DNA of 64,000 bases from Micrasema longulum (GCA_022494885.1 JAGVSM010003559.1:55802-119801); one strand, 5' to 3'; counted from the stretch's first letter, positions 1-12,544 are shown. A program made the numbers and translations. Notes: generated by a model not told the origin, from the letters alone.

Positions 1-75
1 TAAAAATCCTGAATAAAGTCAAATGCAGTGCCCTATGCATCATTAGGTACGTAAAAATAAAGATGATGACGATGG
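1..75 (+). repeat. S1 SINE 3' end cut by the window edge
   Basis: ATGCAGTGCCCTATGCATCA then GATGATGACGATGG is the S1 3' terminus. Confidence 0.6.
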
Positions 76-759
76 ATTGTTAAATAATATTTTCCTTATC
101 ATTCGTTTTATTTTTTTATTCATATCAAATTGTAAGTTTTCATCATTTATGTTTCTGATTTCAATTGTAAAATCAGAAACATTGGTGACTAATCGGGATA
201 AGAATGTACAATTCAAAAATAAAAATGTTTAATTTGTACATTCAGAATAAGGTATCATTCCTCAATTTGATGCGATGATTCATTACACCATTACCGTATT
301 CAAATCATGAGGTAGGTGCTCACATTATATCCGAACAAGTTAATAAACTGTATTTTTCTCCTTAAATTCTAATTGCCCACACGTACCACGTACACGCATA
401 CGGGCGAGGAGTTAGTATTCGCCGGGTCTCGTGACACCCACACGCTGGCACTGCACGAGTACGTATCGTATCCAGCATCTAGATGCTGTAGTAACGCTGA
501 GTGATAATTGCTCAAATGGAACTGGCAGATGTGCTCAATTAGACATTCTGTAAGAAATCTGGAAACTACTTATACCTCAAAGTTAGCGTTCACATAACTC
601 TGCCAGCCTTTATCTCCGCATTAGTATATTTATTAATTTTTTGCAATAAAACTTTTCTAAATTATTTCTAAAGTTTATTTTTATTTGTGTAAATATGTAT
701 TTTTCCCGAGTGCAGATAGTGGCATGTTTTAAAGTGAAGTTTTAATAACACACACAGTC

Positions 760-872
760 ATACGGTATGTAAAGTGGCCACTCAACCCAGCCAATGACAA
801 GTCATAAACCCTGTAAAAGCCCAGACGTCCATATTTATTTCTTTAGAATTTTCTCCATCCTCCATTGTAAAT
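760..872 (+). repeat. FB-A fragment
   Basis: TATGTAAAGTGGCCACTCAA, CCAATGACAAGTCATAAACC and CTGTAAAAGCC match the FB-A arm, followed by the TTCTCCATCC block. This is a half copy. Confidence 0.75.
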
Positions 873-1432
873 GGTTTTTGTTTAAATAAGATTTAGATAT
901 AAATATTTATTTATCAGGGATGTATGTGATTTTTGTACTTTTGTACCAAAGTTGAGTGTTTTCAGTTCGGACAGTGGACAGTAGATGGTGTTAGTAAGTC
1001 ATTTTCAGATTTTTTAAATTCTTTCTATTAAGGTGATTCTAAACGAAAATATGAAACTAATTATTCATAGATGGCGCTTTTATATTTTTTTTATTGAAAA
1101 CTGCCATTTTTACGTTGATTTTCAATGGAAATTTTACAAAACTTGTTTTGCGGAAACCTTACACTATATTCATTGTAAAAAATATCATAACACTATAATT
1201 TAGGTCCTTTTTACAAAACGGTGTACAAAACAAAAAATAACTTATCTTATTTTTTGTGTTGCGTCCATTAACATTATTTGCATGTTACACTCTTATGATT
1301 AATACAATAATAAACAATTGAATTTTGCATAATCGTTATTAATAAACATACAAGTTTTGAATTGTTTTTATTAAACGATTTTTTTTATTAAATTTTAAAA
1401 AAACACATCATTTTCAATTCTTAAATAATGAT

Positions 1433-1580
1433 TCGGGTTGTGATCCCGTCGCTAGGATTGAGGACTCACGGATCAGGGGTTCGAGGTTCGAACCCCACTC
1501 TACCCCAACTTGATACCCATTTTCTAAAAGAGAGTTAGGTATTTACAACTCGTTTAAAATGGACCAAAAATCGAAATATC
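1433..1580 (+). repeat. S3 SINE
   Basis: GGTTGTGATCCCGTCGCTAG, then CGAGGTTCGAACCCCACTCT (B box), ACTTGATACCCATTTTCTAA, and AAAATGGACCAAAAATCGAA. Confidence 0.8.
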
Positions 1581-1651
1581 AGAAAGCTAATATTTCTTTT
1601 TTTAAAAAGCTTTTATAAACATGTAAATATACTTTTTGTTATCATGGCGGC

Positions 1652-1820
1652 CGGCCTCCATGGTGTAGTGGTCAAGACACTCGACTCACGCACGGAAGGT
1701 TCCGGATTCGATTCCCGGTGAGAACGCAAAAATTAAAATGTGATTTTTCTCAAGCCTGGGTGTTCTGTGATGTAATTCACCACTGTAATTGAGCCTCCTG
1801 GCCTGTCGTGGTGCAAAAAA
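1652..1820 (+). repeat. S2 SINE, full length
   Basis: tRNA-like head GGCCTCCATGGTGTAGTGGT, B box CGGATTCGATTCCCGGTGAG, body GTGATTTTTCTCAAGCCTGG, end GAGCCTCCTGGCCTGTCGTG then an A-run. Confidence 0.85.
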
Positions 1821-2664
1821 CTTTAAAAGATAATAAAATAAATTAATCAATGAACATGTAAATTTTGCGATCTTGTTCTTATAAATGGATAAACGCGTAT
1901 ATTTTCTATCCATCTTTAACTATCGCGAGCAGATTCTTCCATTCAGGCATCTACTTATTTGGACGAATAAATATTTTTTTCTCTGATAATTTAATAACCT
2001 CACATTGTCATAGTAATGATAATTTCTAAGTTACTATTTTCCTTGGCCACGTTCAAATGAAATAGTGCATAGGGCACTGTAACGCAGGATTCAGCGTATA
2101 GCGTATATATCTTAATCATCTGTCACATAAATACAAGAGAATCGGTATTATTTTATGCCGACTTTATCGGGAATCGAACATGGAACTTTATCAATGTTAG
2201 CAAAACGCGAGTTCCACTGCGCGTAATCTACCTACCTAATGTATGCAGTTATCGCTTAGTGAAAATATTGTTTATCGTTCGGTCCCCGACGGGTTAGACG
2301 GTTGGACAGTGTTAATTGTTAAATAATTGAATCATCACGCGTTACAATGGAGTCCTTTTTCTCAAAACAAAACGTTCAGGTATTACTCGCAACTTACATA
2401 TTATTATGTATGGTAGGTACCTATTATTTACCTCGCAGCATAGCGCCATACTCATTATGATCGTCCTATCCCTATCCACACCTAGTGATTCATAGGCCAC
2501 TGCGTCCACTTTTAAAACCGATGTCTCACGTCCACCCTGCCAGGAATCGAACCTAGGAACTCGAGTATGCTACCCTCCGCGGAGGACTTACAGAATTTTC
2601 GCAGGAGAGTAGCCACTAACCCAATTCATATCAATATATTACAACGACTTTTGCGAAGTAATAG

Positions 2665-3160
2665 AGCTGAAACCTCCATCGCGCGGGTGAGATTTATCAG
2701 GCTGAACCATTTCACCCACAATTTTAATACTTCTTGTTGTTTTGACCAAACTGACCGGCATAAGAAATATAAAACATTGTTTTCAGGCGTTGCCTAGCGG
2801 GTGAATCAATTCAGCCGGATAAATCTCACCCGCGCGATAAACGTTGCAGGTAGAAGAGTCTACTTTTAAAACGGACCCGGGTAAGTGGGTGGGGGCGGAG
2901 CTTTCGATGAAAAAAAGATTTATGAGTTGACAAAATGTGAATGTTTAAACATAGGCAGAATTGTGGATGTTTCACAGTGCGTAAAGTGGCCACTCAAACC
3001 AAACAACGACAGGTCGAAAGCCCTGTAAATGCTTAGACTTCCATATTCCCTGCTAAAAAACATTTTCTCTCTCTGTTGCGACAAATCTAGATCTAAATAA
3101 CTCCCTAGGGAGGAAATCCAGCCTGTCTAGAAACATTTAGACGTATTCAAAACATTGTGA
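2665..3160 (+). repeat. FB-A copy with central palindrome
   Basis: The central inverted pair is 2679-2717 / 2798-2837 (GCGCGGGTGAGATTTATC against GGATAAATCTCACCCGCGCG). The right arm (2940-3160) has AAACATAGGCAGAATTGTGG, the GTAAAGTGGCCACTC block, CCCTGTAAATGC and the outer end GGAAATCCAGCC. The left arm is mostly missing. Confidence 0.8.
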
Positions 3161-3304
3161 ATATTTATACTTTTTTATATAGTATGATTCGATTTATTAC
3201 GGAGCAGACTACGCACGAATAAAATTTTTGGTACGTATTGTCCGAGGACGGGATCGAACCCGAACATCCGAATATGTTTAGCTAGTCGTACGTCTTTTAT
3301 TGGT

Positions 3305-3740
3305 ATCGAATATACACGGGTTTTTAGGTTCAGACAGCGAAACTTCAGTGGAACATTCCTCATGGTAAGTTTTTAAAAAATCCTATATGTTTTTTTCCAA
3401 AAAGTAATTTTAAAAATATAATGTAATCGCAAAATGTAGTAAATCTTTCCACAAACCCCTCCTCCTCTCCTACCCAGCCGCTTCCCTTGTCCGCGTCTGG
3501 CGCGTATCGCTTCGTTGGTCAAATACGTTTTTGTCGCTATTTTTTTTCGTCGGGGAGGAGCGGGGATTTCCAGAAGGGATGCTTGCCCGAGAAACTAATG
3601 ATTTACTCCATTTAGAAATCATATATATATTTTTTTAATGACTTTTTGGTAAATTTTTCTTAGGGCTTTTTTAAAAGCTTATTATGAGGAATGTCCCTCT
3701 GAAGTTTCGCGGTCTGGCCCCGAATAACCGCGTATACCGA
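3305..3740. mobile_element. Foldback element with ~115-bp inverted arms
   Basis: 3331-3447 and 3600-3716 are inverted copies of each other: CAGAC.GCGAAACTTCAG..G.ACATTCCTCATA near the ends and GTAAATC at the inner edge. Weaker symmetry extends outwards to about 3305 and 3740 (TATAC.CGG). The GC-rich core (3453-3590) also contains inverted CCCCTCCTCC/GGAGGAGCGGGG. It has the shape of a non-autonomous DNA transposon. A short tRNA-like B box (GGGTTCGATCCCG) sits on the minus strand at 3249-3261, before the left end. Confidence 0.75.
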
Positions 3741-3744
3741 CGTA

Positions 3745-4419
3745 GTAGGTACCTAATACAAACAATAAAAGGTCGTGAGATATTATATTATTACGGAGGT
3801 AGATGACGACATTACATACGAATCGCTCGCTGCTTCGAATCATCAAAATTTGGAAACTCATAAAGATTCGTAATTCTCGGTAAACAACAATTATTATTTA
3901 TTACCTACTCAAATTGATTCGACTCTGACAATAATAATCGATATGAGGAATGTCATCGGAACAATGGATCTTACAAGCGACGAATGGTTTTCGAATGTAT
4001 AATTTTAACAATTATTTTGCATTGAACCGTTTTTGTTATAATATTTTAAGTATCTCCGAATGATTGTTGATATGGCTGGATTATACGCCTCGAGATTCGA
4101 GTTTAAAATTTATTACAACGGAGAGGGAAAATATTTTTGAGAGTGGAATATGAATGTCGATGCGTTAAAAAAACTTACGACCTGTCGTCGATCGGTTAAG
4201 TGATCACTTGACACGCTGTGTGACAATCACCATTCTGCCTGTGTTTGCTTCCACATTTCCTCAACTTTTCCACCCGTTGGCTTTATTTTATATACGTTAC
4301 GTGCCATGTTAATGCGACCGTAGTTGAGGTAAAGAATGCATGTTTTCCACATCGATGGACAATATTTCGGAATGTGACACGTAGGTGTACTGCCTATGCC
4401 TAAATAATAATATGTAGAT
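3745..4419. other. No gene seen
   Basis: AT-rich sequence. Only a scrap of the AGGAATGTC motif of the neighbouring foldback at 3943. Confidence 0.5.
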
Positions 4420-4616
4420 CGTCGCGTAGCAGGACTGAGGTGGCGACGGGCGGGGCATGTTGCGAGACGAGACCTCGGGAGAATAAGCGAGGCGTCGGAA
4501 GACCTCAAAAAAGATGGTCCGATGACGTAGCTGCTGCAGGGGGTAAGAATTGGCTGAAGAGGCCAGAGGCCATATCCAGCAGTGGAGGACAGAAGGCTGA
4601 AGAAGAAGATGAAGAT
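4420..4616 (+). mobile_element. LINE 3'-end relic (RT C-terminus and tail)
   Basis: The frame from 4435 reads LRWRRAGHVARRDLGR, the hallmark W..AGHVAR of the C-terminal end of many insect non-LTR reverse-transcriptase proteins. After a frameshift comes NKRGVGRPQKRWSDDV, then in a third frame HIQQWRTEG and a stop. A GAA/GAT-rich tail follows. The copy is broken by at least two frameshifts and lacks the RT and endonuclease domains. A similar end lies at 41.3 kb on the other strand. The 128- and 142-codon open frames here are by-products of this relic. Confidence 0.85.
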
Positions 4617-4879
4617 CGTCACAGTTTCGTGTGCTTTTTGCGGGTTAACCATCATATCACCACATCACCAGCAGAGATGCTAAAAGCGGTCACCGATATC
4701 ATGAATGTAGACATAAAACTAAATTGGGTTTCGTCTGTGTCCGGGTGGATGAAAAATACAATTATTTTTGTGAAATATAATCAGAATCCTAGACGAGTGT
4801 TTGACTCTTTTTTTTTAAGTTTATAATTTTAGGCTTTTTAGGAAGGTAAAAGTCCTGGAAAAGAAAATCGAGTGGAGAA

Positions 4880-4985
4880 AAGTCTACCTCGTGAGGTAGC
4901 GGTTGGGCGTATTCTCCTACCGCGCTTGAAGTCCCAGGTTCAATTCCTGACACGGTCAACGAGAAATATTTGTCTGTAAGGTAGA
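4880..4985 (+). repeat. tRNA-like SINE head
   Basis: AGTCTACCTCGTGAGGTAGC, B box CCCAGGTTCAATTCCTGACA, then GAAATATTTGTCTG as in S1. Probably an S1 relative. Confidence 0.55.
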
Positions 4986-5069
4986 TTTACAGTGCAATAT
5001 TTTCCTGTTTTGGAATTATTCATTCTAGCGAGGTGTTGATTCAATTCTATTGTCCGGAGATGGGGAGAG

Positions 5070-5180
5070 AGTGTGGCCGAGTGTGGTCGAGTGGAAGACG
5101 GGCAGACGGAGCGGAGGTCCCGTGTTCGATGCCCGCCCGTGACAATAATGAGGTCATTACACCGCGCTGATGGGACTCGG
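5070..5180 (+). repeat. tRNA-like sequence
   Basis: GTGTGGTCGAGTGGAAGACG as an A-box-like region, and CCCGTGTTCGATGCCCGCCC as B box. It does not close into a cloverleaf, so a SINE head is more likely than a tRNA gene. Confidence 0.4.
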
Positions 5181-5495
5181 CACGGGCCGTGCGGACTTAG
5201 ATAGGACGGATTTTGCATTCGGAAACCAGTTTCCTCTCAAATTCTACAAAGGTATCACTGAGAGAGGGGTCAATTTTGTGACAACAGGGTGACGTGGAAG
5301 TTATTAGCTTGTTTAATTACGTTTACGCAACAAATAAATAAATAATATTAAATGAGATGCGTCATTTTAATGATTTATCATGTTCAATATTTTGATTCTA
5401 ATCTTTTTAGACAAGTACCGGATGTAACCCCCGAGAATTTTTTAATAAGATCTCGAGCTTTTTCATTTTTTTACTTTTTTTTTCATTTCATTTAA

Positions 5496-5668
5496 TTTTT
5501 TTGCACCACAACAGGCCAGGAGGCCCAATTACAATGGTGAATTACATTACAGAACAACCAGGCTTGAGAAAAATCACATTTTTAATTTTTGTGTTCTCAC
5601 CGGGAATCGAACCCGGAACCTTCCGTGCGTGAGTCGAGCGCCTTGACCACTACACCACGGAGGTCGCC
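5496..5668 (-). repeat. S2 SINE, full length
   Basis: Minus strand: GCGACCTCCGTGGTGTAGTG, GGTTCCGGGTTCGATTCCCG, end GGGCCTCCTGGCCTGTTGTG. A T-run (A-tail on minus) adjoins at 5466-5500. Confidence 0.85.
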
Positions 5669-5669
5669 T

Positions 5670-7077
5670 AGGTACCGCCTTTTATTCCTAGGTACCTTCT
5701 GACGAATGTGAATTCTAGTAAAATAAAAAAAGGTACGAAAATTAAAAGGCTTCGCATAATATATATAAAAATAGTGATAGGCGTGAGTGTTTATTGTCAA
5801 TAAATAGCTAGTTTTATTATGTTTTAACACATTATGGTATTTAATTTTAAAATCTTTAAAGCCCTCGATGTGTCTGAGATATGCCTAATATACGCTCAAA
5901 TTATTCTGGTACTTAGATTTGGAGATGGACGTAGAGATCCCCCTGCTCCCGGGGACGTGAATGCACAAGGGCGAGAAATAATATCACTGTCAATATTCCC
6001 CCTTTAACGCAACATTTGAGCGAAGGAGCTCGGATTATTTTTCTGACTAATTGTTGAATATGTTTCCCCACAAAATTAAATTAATATGTACGGATATTAA
6101 AAACAATAAACCAAAATCTGTCAAAAAGTTGTCATAGAAAAATGTTTTTTTTTAATAAGTGCCATGTGTATGCAATGTACATTAAAATTTTAACACTAAT
6201 GGTCTCATTCATTTCGCATACAAAACATTTCATACAGTATACTGTAATACTGAACGAATTTTTAAAAATATTTCACGTACTTATAATAATAATAAATTGA
6301 AAATAAATAATAATAGGTTAGTCTTTTTCCAAGCCTTGATACATCACGCTTCATGCCTCGGGTTCAATTCTTGACAAACTCGTTATGATATATTTAATTT
6401 ATTTTATTTTATATTTTACGAAGACAACAGAATACAACACAATAAATGTATCAACACAACAAGTAGGGAGAATAATGCTCAGATATAAAATGACATAAAA
6501 AAATAATTTAAAAAAAGATAGCGAAACTTAGACCATTTCGAGTTCATGTGACGATGTAACTCATGACGTACATGATCGAGATACGACGATCCGATTCCGA
6601 GTAAAATAACAAAGTTTGCTTTGCATTTGTTTTCGGGAGAAGGCATTTCGCGACCTTCCTGTGTATCGGGAAAATGCAGATACTCGGGAATGTCTTATGT
6701 TTCGGAGTCCAGATTTCACGATTCCGAGAATGTCCTTTTAACTCCCAACATTGACTTATTGTAAAAGGATTCGGAACGTGGTTAATCCCTCCACGCGACT
6801 TTCGCACATTCCGAAAAACAGAAAATTGAAAAGTAATCCGACGATCAATTTCGTTTTAAAAAGAACATAGGTATCTGAAGTCCGTGGCGCTATTTGGATT
6901 CAATCTTGGTACCGATCAATTGGCCCTTCATTATTTTCAAGTATCAACCGGTCATTACTTGATTACATTATTTTGAACATAATTCCGATTTTAGCTTTTT
7001 TTACCGTATAATATTTTACGCGTATTAAAAAAAATTCAAAAATACTTATGTTACGAGAGTAAAATTTTTTGACAAAT
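5670..7077. other. No gene seen
   Basis: AT-rich. A B-box relic (CTCGGGTTCAATTCTTGAC) at 6357-6375 is the only recognisable piece. The 87-codon frame at 6544-6807 has no family features. Confidence 0.5.
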
Positions 7078-7378
7078 TACGACAGGGGTGGAGAACATTT
7101 CAGTGAAGGGAATATGTCTAGGCATTTACAGGGCTTATGGCCTGTCATTGGCTGGTTTAAGTGGCCATTTTACACACTGTGTTAACATTCACCATTTTGC
7201 CTATGTTTGAACATCCATATTTCTCCAATTTTTCCATCTGTTGGTTTTAGTGAAGTTAACGAGAAGTTGTCTAAAATGTTTTCCATCCCTGTTGTGATTT
7301 GTTAAAGTTAATGACTCCCTAAGGGGTGAAATCCAGTCTTTTATCTACAAACATTTGGAGAAACCCAAAATATTGTAG
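7078..7378 (-). repeat. FB-A copy, nearly complete
   Basis: It has GGGGTGGAGAACATTTCAG, GTCTAGGCATTTACAGGGCT, the GGCTGGTTTAAGTGGCCA block and TGCCTATGTTTGAACATCCA. The inverted right side (TTTTCCATCCCTGTTGTGAT) ends in ACAAACATTTGGAG. Confidence 0.85.
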
Positions 7379-7447
7379 CATTTTTTGTTTACAAAAAAAT
7401 TAAATATTCCATTATATGGTATTTTTATTTAAACAAATATTGCAATT

Positions 7448-7580
7448 TTCAGTCCATTTCCTAAAAGTCGTAAATAACTTGCGCTGGAAAAATGAGAATC
7501 GAGTTTGGATAGAGTAGGATTTGAACCTCGGACCATCGATCCTCGAATTCGCGACACTGCCACGGGACCACAACCCGATA
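7448..7580 (-). repeat. S3 SINE
   Basis: Minus strand: CGGGTTGTGGTCCCGTGGCA, GGTCCGAGGTTCAAATCCTA, with a degraded body. A further body scrap (TACCTCAACTTGATTCCATT) is at 7670-7689 on the plus strand. Confidence 0.7.
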
Positions 7581-8174
7581 GTTATTTAAAATGAAACCAA
7601 AGATAGTCGATTTTTTTATGAATTTATTGTAAAGAAACGGTCAAATTTCGGTACACCTTTCGGTACACTCTACCTCAACTTGATTCCATTTTCTAATAGT
7701 CTCTAAAATTAAATATTCGGGTAAATCATAAGAACGCAAATATTTCTTTAAAAAAAAAATAAAAAAACTCTTTCCGTATAAATTGTTAGCAGACAAGAAA
7801 AAAACCACTTTATGCCTTACATTTGCACGAATAAACAAAAAAAATATTTCGTTATTTATGTAATGTATATTGTTATCAAATATGTTTATATAAATGAATA
7901 TGTCTCGTATATTTTTTGCAATTGTGATTTTGTCCGATCAGCGACTTCTTATTTTAAAATAATTTTCGAAATTGGCTAAATATGTTTATTGCTACGCGAA
8001 TATAATATTATGTAGAGATATTGGTCATCCTGTCTCTACATATGTAACAATTTATTTAGATGTAATACGCTGTAATAATAATGTATTTAAAAAAAGAGAG
8101 AAAGGATGATGAAAGATTATCAGCGTTCCAGTGATTTGTTGTTTCTACATAATTATTAGATTATAAAGCTTTCA

Positions 8175-8213
8175 GGGGGGGGGGAGGAGGGGGGAGAGCG
8201 GGAGGTCTAAAAA
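8175..8213. repeat. G-rich tract
   Basis: A run of ten G followed by GGAGGGGGGAGAG. It could form a G-quadruplex. Purine-only for 28 bases. Confidence 0.9.
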
Positions 8214-8311
8214 CTTTTCAACGATAATTTCTAATTATTCTGAACTAATTGCAATCGAGTTATCTAACTAATTAACTAGACAGTATATTTATTTTTTGCC
8301 CCCAAACTATT

Positions 8312-8694
8312 TTAACCCTTTATCCCGAGTGTTCATTTAAATATATTAGAAAATTTCGATTTATTTACTCCCGTATCTTCCAAAATTAAAATGTTTCGAG
8401 TTTTTTTGTTCCCGGTATCCCGAGGTACGTATATTTTACTATGTTGGTAGTCGGCATTTTACAAAAAATTGTTTTTTTAGTTTAACACCTCTGGCTTCCG
8501 GCTGGTTTGTTGGAAATTCCTGAGGAATTTCTAAAATATATCAAAATCGCTTAAAATATTTAAAAGTCATATGAACGTCGGATGATTTCGTGAAATTAAA
8601 AAAAAATGCTCTCGAAAATTTTTTTTAGTACATACAGAATACGAAACATTTTCTTTTGTACCCGCAGAAATTGATGCAGGTCCGAAAGGGTTCA
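8312..8694. mobile_element. TTAA-flanked MITE candidate (piggyBac-like ends)
   Basis: The left end is TTAA then CCCTTTATCCCGAG (8316). The right end is GGTCCGAAAGGG then TTCA (8681-8694). The CCCTTT/AAAGGG termini with TTAA (one base changed on the right) match piggyBac-type non-autonomous elements in design. Interior symmetry is low and there is no ORF. This is inference from the ends only. Confidence 0.4.
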
Positions 8695-9469
8695 ACTGTC
8701 CTCGTTTTGTGAAACGAAATAAACTGATAAACAAAAACTGGTCTAAAAGATGAAAATAAACTGAATAAGCGTGTTTCCGAGGGTTTTATAGTACAAACAT
8801 ATCAAATAATGTTAATTTTGTGGGAAAATATTTAAATAAACAAAATATAAAATAAATGGCGGACGAAATTTCACGCCGAGTACCAGTTAGATTTACGACT
8901 ACGTACTCGTATGTACTTTCGATTTTTTTTATCATCACTTTGATGAGAAGGATATACGTTACAATATGATAAAAACAAATATAAATAACATTATTAATTA
9001 AAGTTAAAGGTCAAAATTATATATATCATTGAGATAGCATTAAGGGAAGGACTAGGTGAAAATCGGAAGCGGGAGAGAGATGTTCATAGTTTAGTTTGAT
9101 TCGGTGATAGCATAAAAGTTGACAACTTGTTATCAAAGAAATCAAGACTGGGGTATTTGATTTCAGACCCGAGACTTCCGGGCGAGGCGGAGTGAAAACC
9201 ATAATTAGTTTGATGCTTTTCAGTACTAAAGAGTAAATTTTGCCCGAGGTTTCTCGTTGGAAATGTATATATTTATGCATCGCGTCGTGTTAATGTTTAA
9301 TTCAAATTATTTTATGTGAAAGACCGATTATGGAGTTGAGAAAGATATACGCATTAATTAACATAGGTAGAGGGTAGTGGTCGTAGTGGTCGCAGTGGTC
9401 CCTCGCTGAAAGATCAATCCTTCGATGGCATATTTCGTTATGTTGGCACGAATAAGCTCCGTAAACTTC

Positions 9470-9665
9470 CGCTTTCCCTTCTCCGTCGCCGCGGAGACGC
9501 GCGGAACGAGCGCACTTCTCGCGCGTGCGCGTGCAGAGAGCGCCGCACCCGCTCGGAGCGAAATGCTGCTTCCGTCACAATGGGCTCGCGGCGAAGAGCG
9601 CCATCGGGAGCGAAGATGCGACCGGGCCAGACGCCAGATTCAGACATCCACCGGGACACAGGGAG
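9470..9665. other. CpG-rich patch
   Basis: GC-rich with many CG dinucleotides (GAGACGCGCGGAACGAGCGC). Overlapping frames on both strands look like composition artefacts. It could be an unmethylated island or promoter. No TATA/initiator pair is convincing. Confidence 0.35.
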
Positions 9666-9774
9666 ATAAAGAATACAGTTCTGTTTGAAATAGAACCGAA
9701 ACCAGGAACGAGTGTTGGCTATTCTCAGCTAAAATCCCGAATAAAGAAGTCGAGAGAAGATATTATATCCGCCT

Positions 9775-9855
9775 CGCGGGGTGTAGCGGTCGGCGCATAC
9801 GCCAACCGCGCTCGAGGCCCATCAGCGGATGCGGGTAAGGGTTTGATGATGATGA
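9775..9855 (+). repeat. tRNA-like sequence with GAT tail
   Basis: CGCCTCGCGGGGTGTAGCGG and CGCGCTCGAGGCCCATCAGC, then GATGATGATGAT. It looks like a SINE head joined to an S1-like tail. Confidence 0.4.
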
Positions 9856-9859
9856 TTGA

Positions 9860-11540
9860 GTATTTATTTAACGTAGGAACTTATATATTCACACGACCTA
9901 TCCGTAGGAGTCGGTAGAAAGGATAGCCATGTACAATAATCACCAGATGTGTTGTATTCAGAGAAAAAGTGTTTTTCATCACATATTTCATAGCTTCCGG
10001 CCCATCATCCGAAGACAAAAACAAATCACCGTGAAAAATATCCTATTCGCGCTGTAATTTAAATCGACGCGAAGCTGTCGGTGCGTAAATACGATACAAT
10101 ATATTAGTTATCGATCCATCGAGAAAATATCCCGATATAATAATTAGTCCAGTTTGAGCATTGCCTTATTCCATAGTCCATACACATCTCCACACAAAAT
10201 GAACCGATACACGGACGGGTAAATATTCCATACACTTCCAAGTCCCCGGGCGCACTCTCTCACGACAATTGTCCGGATTATCGTACTTCGCTGTGCACGT
10301 AGTACGAGTATGCGCGTGTGTATGAGTGTGTCGGCTCCGTTAAACGAATTTCCTTAATAACGCGCACAAATAAATTGATCAAAATTTCCGCCAGATTTTT
10401 ATTCGACTTCGTTTTGTCTCCGTTGACTGCGTAACGAAAAATCATACCGCGTCGCATCGATGGAATTCCAAATATTATTTGTCATTTTCAAAACAGGACG
10501 AATATGGATGGCACGTGATAAAAATTAAAAGTATTAAGAAAAAGACATGCACGATTCAATTCAAGCAACAAAATACGAAACAGAGAAAAATTACATAAAT
10601 TGAGGCGGGAAGAACACGATGATAGTTATATTCGATGTTTTTTCAACGATAGCATGAAAAAAGGCAGCTAGTTACCTATAGTCCTTAAAATGGAAAATGA
10701 TTATTATGACAGTTATCAGAAAAACTGACGACATAACTTTGTAGTAACGTCTAAGTAGTGATTTATATTGACACACGACAAATTATTCGTATTTGGTAAG
10801 CTAATTTATTTTTTTAACACAATTCTTGACATATAAATCAACATAAATATGTAAAATCAGCTTTAAAACTTTAAAAAACTAAAATAAACCTAATTATAAA
10901 CTATAATAGATATAAATTATTAACGACGTTCTTACAAGGTTGTATCATTTTGCAAAAACGTTAGAGAATAAAAAAAAAATCGTTCGATAATGTTCACGAA
11001 AAAAGTATAAATGTCTTATTTTTCGTGAATAATTGTATTCAACACACCATAATAAGCTTGTTTTTGCGTTTTTTTATCAATTTTCGGCAACAAAGTTTCA
11101 TTTTTGCATGAAAAAACGGATAAAATCGATTTGATCGGTACATGATCCGTGATTAGTAATTTCCCATCACTATTGATTTCATTTTGACAGCTGTCATTCT
11201 AATCAGACTACAAAATAATCAATATAATCGTAATTGTTAGCTAACCTGAAGATTCTGAGTAAAAACCGTAATTCGTTGTCTTGTTCAAAATTTAAAATCC
11301 ATTTTTCGATCTCCCGAACTCCGTATGTTTAAGAAAACTGAGTCAGTATCAGGCTTTTAACATAGAACACTATTGAACGAATTACGGTAGATCGCAAATT
11401 CGATTTCCGGCGTTAAATAATATTGATCGACTGAAGCGGTCTTTTTTTTAAATTATTATTTTTTTATTTGAAAATTTATTTATAAACCCTTACGGATTAT
11501 TACATTCATATTACATAAAATAATATGTACATTTTTCATT
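9860..11540. other. No gene seen; possible conserved stretch
   Basis: 10200-10500 is less AT-rich and repeat-free, with ACGACAATTGTCCGGATTAT and AATAAATTGATCAAAATTTC. The rest is AT-rich. Confidence 0.4.
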
Positions 11541-11544
11541 TATA

Positions 11545-11685
11545 CTCTGTTGTTCAAAATAATATTTTTTACATCTTTTGAAAAGTTTGTTTGAGTCTTT
11601 TGTTTAGTTTTGTCTGGTAGTTTATTGTATAATTTCAGTCCCTGGTTCATTAGTCTTGATTGTCCTTGTCTTGTTTTAGATAGTT
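11545..11685 (-). mobile_element. LINE RT C-terminal remnant
   Basis: The minus strand reads RQGQSRLMNQGLKLYNKLP then DKTKQKTQTNFSKDVKNIIL. The G.K.YN.LP..(I/T)K......F...(L/V)K arrangement is a typical LINE ORF2 C-terminus. The piece is short and in a single frame, with no recognisable RT upstream. Confidence 0.65.
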
Positions 11686-12544
11686 TCTTTAAAATATTTC
11701 GTCGTTTTCATAGACTTTCCATACGAACTGACAAAAGATCTTAAAGGTGACACGCCATCGAACTTATAAAAAATCTAAAATAAGGCTAGAACATTTTTCT
11801 TTCGAAAAATATATTATCGAGATACGCCGCGATCGGAAGAAGGTTTTTATTGCCAAAATAAAAAAGGGAAAAATCATCGCAGCTTCATACAAATCGATGA
11901 CTATGGAATAATAGTGAAAAAACAGTTTAAAGATATAGCTTATGGAGAGAGTGAATGGTGACGTAGGAAGAGAACAGTCAAGAAACACTTTGCATGATCA
12001 GATCAATCAAAATTTCAAACCTAGCCGTGTCAAAAATCAAATGGCGTGCTTGACAAAATTGTAAGAAACGAAACTGGGAGTTTGCGTGTTTAGTAGATAA
12101 ATGCGTGTGACATTCTTCGGGAACTGGCGTTTTCCGATATTTTGGTTACCTCGCGAGGAGGGAGAAAGATTGCCAGGAGAATCTCGCCGCGGTCGGCAGC
12201 ATGGAGGGAAGATAGACACCATCTTTAAAGAAAACTAATTCAAATTTATAATGTAATACTGCAAATAAATCCTGTCTTTTGTTCCATCAGCATAGTGTTA
12301 ATCTTGTTTGTTTTTTTTTCTCCATGGTTATGTCATACCATATTTATATGCTATAAACTTTTAAATCATTAAAAAAGAAATGGCCCATGCTCAGACGCTG
12401 AAGTCTTTGCGGGCATTTTTTCCAAATTATGTTATAGCTTAATTTTAAGATGTATTTTTAAAGTGTATTTTTGTAATTAAAGTTCCACGTAAATATATGT
12501 ATGGAAAATTAAACAAATAAAAAAAAACTTTAAAAAAGAAGAGG

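Noticed and set aside
1652..1725. tRNA gene at the S2 head
   Set aside because: The same head with the same downstream body recurs at five loci, so it is a SINE.
4227..4826. 142- and 128-codon frames on opposite strands
   Set aside because: By-products of the LINE 3' end at 4420-4616; the real residues are spread over three frames.
9425..9917. Overlapping frames of 73-130 codons
   Set aside because: CpG-rich composition reduces stops on both strands; there are no recognisable motifs, and the end of the longest lies in a tRNA-like repeat.
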